From: Antedon mediterranea
Taxonomy: Eukaryota > Echinodermata > Crinoidea > Comatulida > Antedonidae
Direction: 5' to 3'
Assembly: GCF_964355755.1 (NCBI RefSeq)
Contig: NC_092678.1
Coordinates: 20,618,922 to 20,682,921, forward strand
Length of the DNA stretch: 64,000 nt
Shown here: positions 47,401 through 56,400 of the stretch, one piece after another
Position numbering within the stretch: position 1 is the stretch's first letter
Layout: each line of letters opens with the position of its first letter
Made by a program: the position numbers and the translations under genes
Notes under the pieces: model-generated
What the model saw: only the letters and a program-made list of their open reading frames with translations
Told to the model about the DNA's origin: nothing
Databases searched by the model: none

Positions 47401-50400
47401 GGTAGTGATATGCTTAAATATGGTAGTGATATGCTTAAATATGGTTGTGTTATGACACCATCATGTCCATATATAGGCACGTCACATTTTTTTGTCACAT
47501 AAAGTTTGATAGTGTAGACAAGCCTTTATACAATGAAGTGGATATCTTATTAAGCAGACACTTTCCTGTGAAAAGAATACGAGCAAGACATGTTTACACT
47601 GTGGCCCATTTACACTTTATTTGGTCCTGATGATGTCCCCTTAATAGGTGTTCCACTGTAACACAAAACTAGGCTTATAATAATAATAATATTGAACATT
47701 TATAAAGCGCTCTTTACCAGAGTCTCACAGCGCAATATGAAAAATATTACTATTGAAATAGGTGAGTTTTCACGTAATAAAATTATCACCTAAAAGAGGT
47801 TGGCTGCATATTGAGATAGTACTTTATTATATTACTGTGTTGCCATGGCAATATATTATGCTGCCATAGCAACGTTATTTAATAGTACAATACTTGTCAA
47901 TTACTGAAACAGTAGTATTGTGAAGCACCAAATTGATTTAGAATTTTATTTCAAAATGCTAATAGGAAAAAAAACAATCAATACTTTGTTATCAATTATT
48001 TGTTGGCTTAATTCAAGTAAAAATGTTTTAGTCTTAACGACTATTTCAGTCAAAGATGCTCTCCAGGTGGAATGCCATCCTGAGATGAGTAGTAGTACTA
48101 ATAAGTACAGTTTTCTTTTTTTTAAAAATTAATTTATAAGTAATTTTACTTTCTATGGACCAGAGAATCTGAATAAAAGATTGAATGGATGACTGAAAAA
48201 GATAGAGTATATACCATACTTATTTTTGTGTCCATATTATATAATAACCTAGATCCTAAATTAATTTTATTTTCAAAACAGCTTAAACATCCAGTTCTAT
48301 TTGTATTGTGAATACTTGGCCTTTGATTTTTCAAAATGAATTTCAGCTGTGTTGCAATATGAGCTTCTCATGTGATCTTTATGTCCGTTCACTTTCATTT
48401 TGTGGACGTGAAACGGAAAGCAATAATCATATATGTATAGTTATTAATGAACTATTGACACATAGCTTAGCTTCAATGCTAAAGGCCAAAACATTCTGAA
48501 TATGTAAGAAAATGAGATAATAATAATAATAAACAGGTAGAGTAGAGTAAAATATAAAAGTTGTAAAAAGCGTTAATTCATTAGCTATTTGTTAGTACAT
48601 TAATAAAGTATAGTTCTATACAAATAAGTTGTATTGCTATTAACCTCTGTCTACTCTATCAAAATGTTTGTGATAAAAAAAAATGTAATGTGTCCATATA
48701 TGGACATGATGATGTCTATCTGATAGGACAGTGATTAATTTACTATTGGTAATCCTTGGCCACATGTGGCTAAATTCATTTAAAAAAATGTAAAAATTAA
48801 TGTTTCTGTGTATTAAATTTTAAATTTCAGAATTCGGTTATTGAAGACATCACTCCAACTAAGATGACGGAAGAGGAGACGCAGGCGGACGTGGATGTCG
48901 AGACGGAGGAGAACCAACCGGAAAGCAGTCGTAAGCTGACGCGGGAGGAACGCAAGATGGAGGCAATCATGAAAGCGTTTGAGAAAATGGAAAGGACCCA
49001 AAAGCGACGGCAGCAGGCGCTGGACAGGCTAGCGGTTGCGAAAGACACCGAGAGCAGTCAAGCGAAGACAAAGACATTGGAAGAAGAAAGTACAGATAGT
49101 AATCTAATTTTACAGGTTAGTTTGATTGCTTTGATGGTTAAAAATCATCACTCCAACCTTCCCATTTTTTTTTCTCCACCCCAGTTTTTAAATGTAGTTT
49201 AAAACCTGGGTAACCAAAGTACAATGGGTGTGTACTTATAGATAGATTGTGTTTCACTTTCTTTTGGGGAGGGAAGGGGTTGCCCCAATCGTTTGAACAT
49301 TTTAATTGGTGTGGTAGTGATAACAATTCAAGGTTTGATACCTTTCTCAGAGGCCACTCTCTCAAACACTATCGAGAACATCAAAATCGAGGCACAACAC
49401 CAACGGAAGAGAAAATTTTTTGATACAAATAGACAAATGGAACGCACTACCGCTATAGACAGTACCACTATAAATAATTTCAAACAATCATATGACATTA
49501 ACATATTCAAGAGCGGAAGCCGTCAAATACGAGTATTATCTCCTGATTCACTTAAAGGTAAGATCACGTAAATGTAAGAACTTTATATATATTTTTGTCT
49601 TTTCTAGGTTGATCAACCTACAGATGACATCGCTAAATCAAATCTACCACAACAAACAGTAGAAACACAATCAATCAATTTAGTAGCCAAACTTCCAGCT
49701 CCCAAAAGGTATCATTTTGATATGTATAGTGTCTTTTTATACCAACTAAAGCCTTGTCTACACTATCAAACTTTATGTGACAAAAAACAATTTGATGTAC
49801 CCATATATTGACATGATGATGTCATGTCACTACCGTATTTGGGCACATCACACTTTTTTGTCAAACTATTTTGATAGTTTAGACAGGGCTTAACAGCAAT
49901 ATACTTAAGCAAAATACATTGATTGTATGCAAACAGACAGGTCTTGTATCCAATTTTATCTTTGAATTATTATTTTATTTCAGACGAAAGAAGAGGTATA
50001 ATAGCACACCAAGGAGGTATGTCAAATGTTTATTTAATTACAGTAGAACCTGTGTTTTACGTACCCTGATTTTACGTTCCCTCGATTTTACGTACGCTTA
50101 AAATAACCGATGACGTCATCATTTTCTTACATTGAGGGCGCAATTTAACAACAACAAAGCACACAAAGTCACAATCATGGCTGTGTCTATTCTGCTGTTG
50201 TTGTTGTCTGTGGGACAAGCTACGCACGTGCATTCCCCCTAAAGCAGCGACTGTTTTTATTGATAGATAACAATTATATTTTACACTTTATTTAAACATC
50301 GTACAGCCTGTATATACTGTACTTGTCTAGTTAGGCCTCACATCTTGCTAGGCCTGCTAGCCTAGCCTGAATATTCTAGGCAAGGCCTAGCTAGTGACCA

Positions 50401-53400
50401 CCTGCATACTGTACAGAAGTAGGCAAATACGGCTACCTACGATCTCTACGTATTTGGGGTCAATTTAAGGTCAACCTTGATTTTACGAATCCCTTGTTTT
50501 ACGTACGCCTTTCGGTCCCGTACCGTACGTAAAATGGAGGTTCTACTGTATTTAAAAATTTTGGTAATTTAATTTAATAATAAAACCATGGATTTACAGT
50601 AACACATACAAACAGTGAATAAAACAAAAACAGTGGAGAAAACAATGTAACCAACAAACAAAAATAGTGGAGAAAACAATATAGCAAACAAACAATGGAG
50701 GAAACAGTTTAACAAACAAACAAAAACTGGAGAAAACAATATAGCAAACAAACAATGGAGGAAACAATTTAACAAACATACAAACAAAAACTGGAGAAAA
50801 CAATATAGCAAACAAACAATGGAGGAAACAATTTAACAAACATACAAACAAAAACTGGAGAAAACAATATAGCAAACACACAGTGGAGGAAACAATTTAA
50901 CAAACATACAAACAAAAACAGTTTAGTAAACAATGTAACAAACAAACAGTGGAGGAAACAATTTAACAAACATACAATCAAAAACAGTGAAGTAACCAAT
51001 GTAACAAACAAGTAAAAAGTTGAGTAAACAATAAAACATTTTTTTATAGGAGAACAAGAAACAACAGTGCTGCATCAATTATCAGTACAGAGATTAAACC
51101 TTTGGAACAGTCGTTTTCAAGTTTCTCGGCCGCACCTGTAGCAAGTACGCCACCACTGTTCCCAAGCATCAGTAGTCCAGCCAGGACGCATGGCGTCACT
51201 ACTGTACATAACAATAACAACGATCGTCTGTTACCGTTAATATCACCGGTTACTTGCAACAGCAAACATTTTAAGTTTCCAAAGACTAAAAAGGTAATCA
51301 ATTAAACTATCCATTTATTTCCATTCTTCACTTTTGAGAAATAAATCCAATAATATAGTGTATTACATTTTTTTTTAAAGACCAATGAAACAAATTTGTT
51401 TTTTGTCTTGCAGTTGTTTTTAAATGAATGGTTAAACGAGAAAGCCCAAGAAGCTTGTGCGGATAATCCTCTTTCAATATCCACGGATCTTGTCGATATG
51501 GTCGACTCGGCCTCACCGAATTCGTATGCGCATTCTCATTTGGCGCGATCCAATAGTCTATCTGCCCTCGCTGCCAAGTCTGGTCCGGAAGCAAGTTTAG
51601 GGTCTGCAAAAAAGGTACGATTTGTTTAGAACATTAAAAATAATTTTATAGTTAGGTAGGTGCCAACAACAGACTTTATATTAAAGGTTTGCATGGCAAA
51701 TGAACGCTAGTAAAGTTAATTTTCTGTAAACTTCTGAAGAATTGGGTTGTAGAAGTAAGGTGTAGCATAACAACATTCAGGGCTGTAGCCACAATTGTGG
51801 TTGGTAAGGTTTCAATCCGACCAATTTTTCAGAGGCCTTTGACAACCCAGTGGCTTAAACAGAAATTGTTACCACTTTTTTTTTTTGGTGGCTACATTAC
51901 TGACCTTGCATATTTATTCAGCAATGTAGTTTAATATTCACCTTTGTTCTAATTGTAGAGATGGCTTCGGCTAGCTATGAACGAGGCTGGGGGAGTGGGA
52001 GGAGGTGACTCGCCTGTGGGCAGTGGAGCACTTAGTCCTAGTGGCATAGTGGCAGGCTCAGCAATATCACCTAAGAATGGTAAGTAGTGTTTAGACAAGT
52101 ACACCAACCTTCCAGGGGGCACTTTGCAGTCTCCGAAATCACTTTGGCCTAGCTTTAAACTATCATAGATTTATACTATGGTATTTTTCTTATTTCTCTT
52201 GGATACAATTACACGATTAAAAAAAATTATTTCGTTTAAAAATGATCACTCCGGGTTGGTGCAGTTTATAGCATCCTAGGGCACACTTTGTACCCTCCAA
52301 AGTCACTTGGGCCTAGCTTTAAACTATCGTAGATTTATACTATGGTATTTTTCTTATTTCTCTTGGATACAATTACACGATTAAAAAAAATTATTTCGTT
52401 TAAAAATGATCACTCCGGGTTGGTGCAGTTTATAGCATCCCAGGGCACACTTTGTACCCTCCAAAGTCACTTGGGCCTAGCTTTAAACTATCGTAGATTT
52501 ATACTATAATTTTAATTTATAAATTTTCTTTAGATACAATCACACCATTGAAAAAACGATGGCTAAGAATATCAGTAAATGATGAGCAGTCTGGTACAGT
52601 TGGCAGTGCCGCAACATCAGCGTCGTCTTCCCCCTTGCACCCATCCTCGGAAACCGATTATGTACCACCCTCTACATCAGCAGTGCTTAACGTCGATATC
52701 AAACCCGACATAAGCGTGGCAGATAATCTGCTTACGACCGTTTCATCTTCTTCATTGACGGAAACAGTTTCAGGAGAACCAAAGGAAGAGCCAAAAGAAA
52801 TTAATAGCCAGTTAGATGTTGTAAATGAAATTGAAGGTACCGTACAGCCAAAGTGTGAATTACAGGAAGTGTGTCAACGACCTCATCAAGTAAGTTCATA
52901 TTTGCGTCACTGAGACATAATTCAATCACAGACAGTTTTTTCGCGGTTATCTAATCCAAATCTAGATGCTTTCGTACCAAAAAGTCTCCGCTCTTTTTCA
53001 ACAGGCCCCCTTAATCCTTAACGAAAACCTTGCACCCATTTCACAAAGCCAAACATTAACTTAGCTTGTATATGCCTCTGAGCTGAAACCAGTTGTAAAT
53101 TTTCACAATTTTGTTGCCTCCCATTAATCTTTTGCTTTTTGTCCGTAATCATAACATTTATCTATTACCTATACATGTTAAAACTACTAATGTGATTGAG
53201 CTTATGTTTATATAACTGATTGTGTGCTGTGTTTTAATGTGCTTGTTTTTGTCTCTAGCTCATTCTATCTACCACTCAAGATGCCTGTGACCCTTTTAGG
53301 CCCCACCCCCTTGCATTGCCAGCTAAAAAGGTTAGCAGATCAAATTAAATTTTCTCTCTCTAACATTAATTACTAACAATTTAATATGATTCATGATCAT

Positions 53401-56400
53401 GCACCAACATATTTGTATTCAAAAAATCTGCTATAAATAACAATAACAATTGATAATCTAGGGTCCATGGCATCATCTTAGCTTATAAATAGTGAAAAAT
53501 CCTTCCTTAAATTTTTTTTTTCTGTATTATTACTGCTGATAATTTTACAATTATAGTTTGTTCAATAGTGGGGCTGTACCTTGGTGGTTAACGTACTTGC
53601 CTTCCAATCCCAAGGTCCAGTATTGTAATCCTGACCTAGTGCCAGGGTTGTAACTCTTTTAACTCCACTCCCTAAGCCTCAAATGAGACTTAGTTTATAA
53701 GCACGATAAATTATGAAATAGTTTATCCATCGTGTAATTGGCGAGTTTGTGTAAAAATTTTTTTTTTTTTTAAACTGTTGTCAGCTATATTTTTTAATTA
53801 AATTCTAATTTTTATTTCAGGATTGTCGGAAGAATTCGTCAATAGATAGTGGATTGTCTGTTACAACTCCGATGGAAATATCTGAAAATCTGAATTATTT
53901 TAACTCTGATAGTGTATATAGTATTGACCAAAATAAAGTTGTTAGCAGCTCTGAGAATAAGGTTGTTAATGTGCCAATTGACGGCAAACCCTCAACAACG
54001 CAGCTTGAGTCTGCCGTGAATAATGAACTCCTTACGGAGAAAAAGCCTTTAACTGAAGCTCTCCACATGCATTCCAAATATGACCAAAACAGGCCAAATG
54101 AACCTATAACACTAGAGACATCAGATCTCTCTGAAGGCAGGACTGTAGCCAAAGTTGAACTTGATAAATCGACGTCTTCTTCACACACAACCATGTGTTC
54201 AATAGCGTCTGGAGATGCTTCACAAACTGATCCTCTTGGTAGATCCGCTTCAGGTTTATCGGACCTCCAGCAGTCTTGGAGTTCTGTATCAGAATTTGCA
54301 CAATCTAGTAATAGCATTAAAAGTCTGAATCTTATGGAAAAGGACCATTTGAACTCTGATAACATTGGAAAAACAATCCATGGATTAGACTTTACAATTG
54401 CTTCGCAAAGAGCACGCCATTTGTCCAGCTCCAGTGCAGTCAGCTGCCCCAATACGATCAGGACGTTAAATTTTGAATCGGCACAAAGGATTGGGACGGA
54501 ATCTGCACGAAGTTCTCTTGATGACCAAATAGGACCACAGAGTTACGCTTCTCCTAAAAAACGTGCTCTCCTTTTAATGCGGGATTCGGAGAACTTGCTG
54601 ACGCAATTTTCAGCTGGATGGCGCGATAGCTTGTCGGATGCAACAGAAAATGAAAATAAAATGCTAACAAATAATTTAGGCGAGAAAGAGAATAGTGGTA
54701 AGCTTTTATCAACAACTGGTGCTTCTCTGGACGCTAGTACTGGACCTAGATTGCCAAGTGGTCAGTCTTCAGGCCTAACTGCAGGCAGTGTGCCGCTTCC
54801 GGTATCTAATCCCGCGGGAAGTGTTATTGTACCGCAAACTGTACCTTCTGAAACTGTTCATGGACCACAACCTGCACTCCATTCTACAGGCAGTGCTCCA
54901 CAACAAAACGCTGGACAAGTAACACCAGCCACCACTGGTTTACAGACTCCTGGTATGCTAGGACTCCAGCAAACCATTAATAGTGGAATGCTAGCACAGA
55001 CATCGCCACAACCTCTAGGGAGTTCTAACACTCCCCCATTGGTGCAGGCTGGTGGACTGACATCAACGGATGGTGTACTGCCAACTGGTGGCCAATCACC
55101 AGTAGCAGTACCTGCTGTGAAGAAAAAGGTTTGTATACACTATGAGTTCTAAGTCTTATAAGTAACTCTGTTAGAAACAGCTGTATAATTCTGTGTCTAT
55201 ACTTTCTATACTGTATTAGAATATTTGCGTACATAGAAGTTCTGTAGTTTGAGGCTATGTTCTATACTGTATTAATTAAAGGTGTCTACCCCTTGTTTAG
55301 CGTATTACAAGATTACACTGACATCTTCCAAAGTAGTCAAATTCTTGCCTGTCCATGCAATGATGGGTAGGGCCAATGCTTTGGTAAAGAAAATAATTTA
55401 TCTCATAATTTTAAATTGAATTCTATTACTACTAAATTCAGTTCGAATGAGATTAACTTACATTTTTGTACCCCTGTTTAATAAGGATTGTAGACTGTAT
55501 ATTTTATTGTGATATCTGAACTTTTTGCTTGTAGTTGATGTGGCACATTAGTTGACATGCTTACATACAACAAGTGACTGGGTTCGGGTCTTGTCATAGT
55601 ACCAAACAAGTTTTTTATTTATTACCAATCGCAACACACTGTTATGTTCGAAACGGAAGCATCATTTGTTTTAATATTACTTTATTGTACTACAGGTGTC
55701 ACTGTGTGAGTATCGAAAACGCAAGATAACGACAAAGCCGATGCAAACATCCTCCGAGCCTTCAACGCCGGTCAAATCTATAACGTCATCTTTAAGCAAA
55801 TCGTCTGATAGTACACCTGTAAAGGCACCAGCGACACTGCCCACCTTACCTCTGTTTGATACACCTCCGCCAGTGGAAAAGGACATGACGGGGAAGGGAC
55901 TACGCTTAAGCACGGAAGCCGAAAAGGCTATTTCTTCGTTCACATCGTTATTGAAAGATACCGGCGAGGTTGAGACCAAGAGGTGGGTAACATTCAACTA
56001 TTACACGATTTTAAGCAGAAATTTATCAGTTAGACAAAATAAATACTCCTATATTTTTTTCTTGTTTACTTAGGCCATCTGCACCTGCAGAGAGTGCTGT
56101 TAGTCAGTATAAGGGGTTGAGCGAGAAAATGTCTCGTATCGGTCCTAACCACAGTTTAAAGCGTGCACGTTCACCTGAGCCTCCGCCTCCACCGCCAAAC
56201 AAGAAGCCTACATTGCAGCTGCACATACCGCCCCCTCCTCCTCCAAAAACGAAGGCAGATCCAAGAGGTAAGAATGATTATTTAATAATGGGTGAGTCGG
56301 ATAGGGCTAAACAAACATATTGCACCACAGTGACAAAATACAGTATTTATTGCGTTTTTCTTTATGTATTCAGTGTAGCTTGTGATAATCATGATAGGCT

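Noticed and set aside
47182-47502. Plus- and minus-strand frames with repeated CLNMLVI and YLSISLP
   Set aside because: They read through the 21-bp MITE array; only the first part (to 47241) is exon 10.
48813-49048. Two minus-strand frames of 62 and 73 codons
   Set aside because: They are antisense to exon 48831-49115, which carries the conserved [12 protein letters not shown] motif.
50569-51011. Long minus-strand frames rich in Leu, Phe and Cys
   Set aside because: They are translations of the 60-64-bp minisatellite and have no splice or family support.
53895-54452. 185-residue minus-strand frame
   Set aside because: Shadow of the large plus-strand exon 53821-55128 of the KMT2E-like gene.
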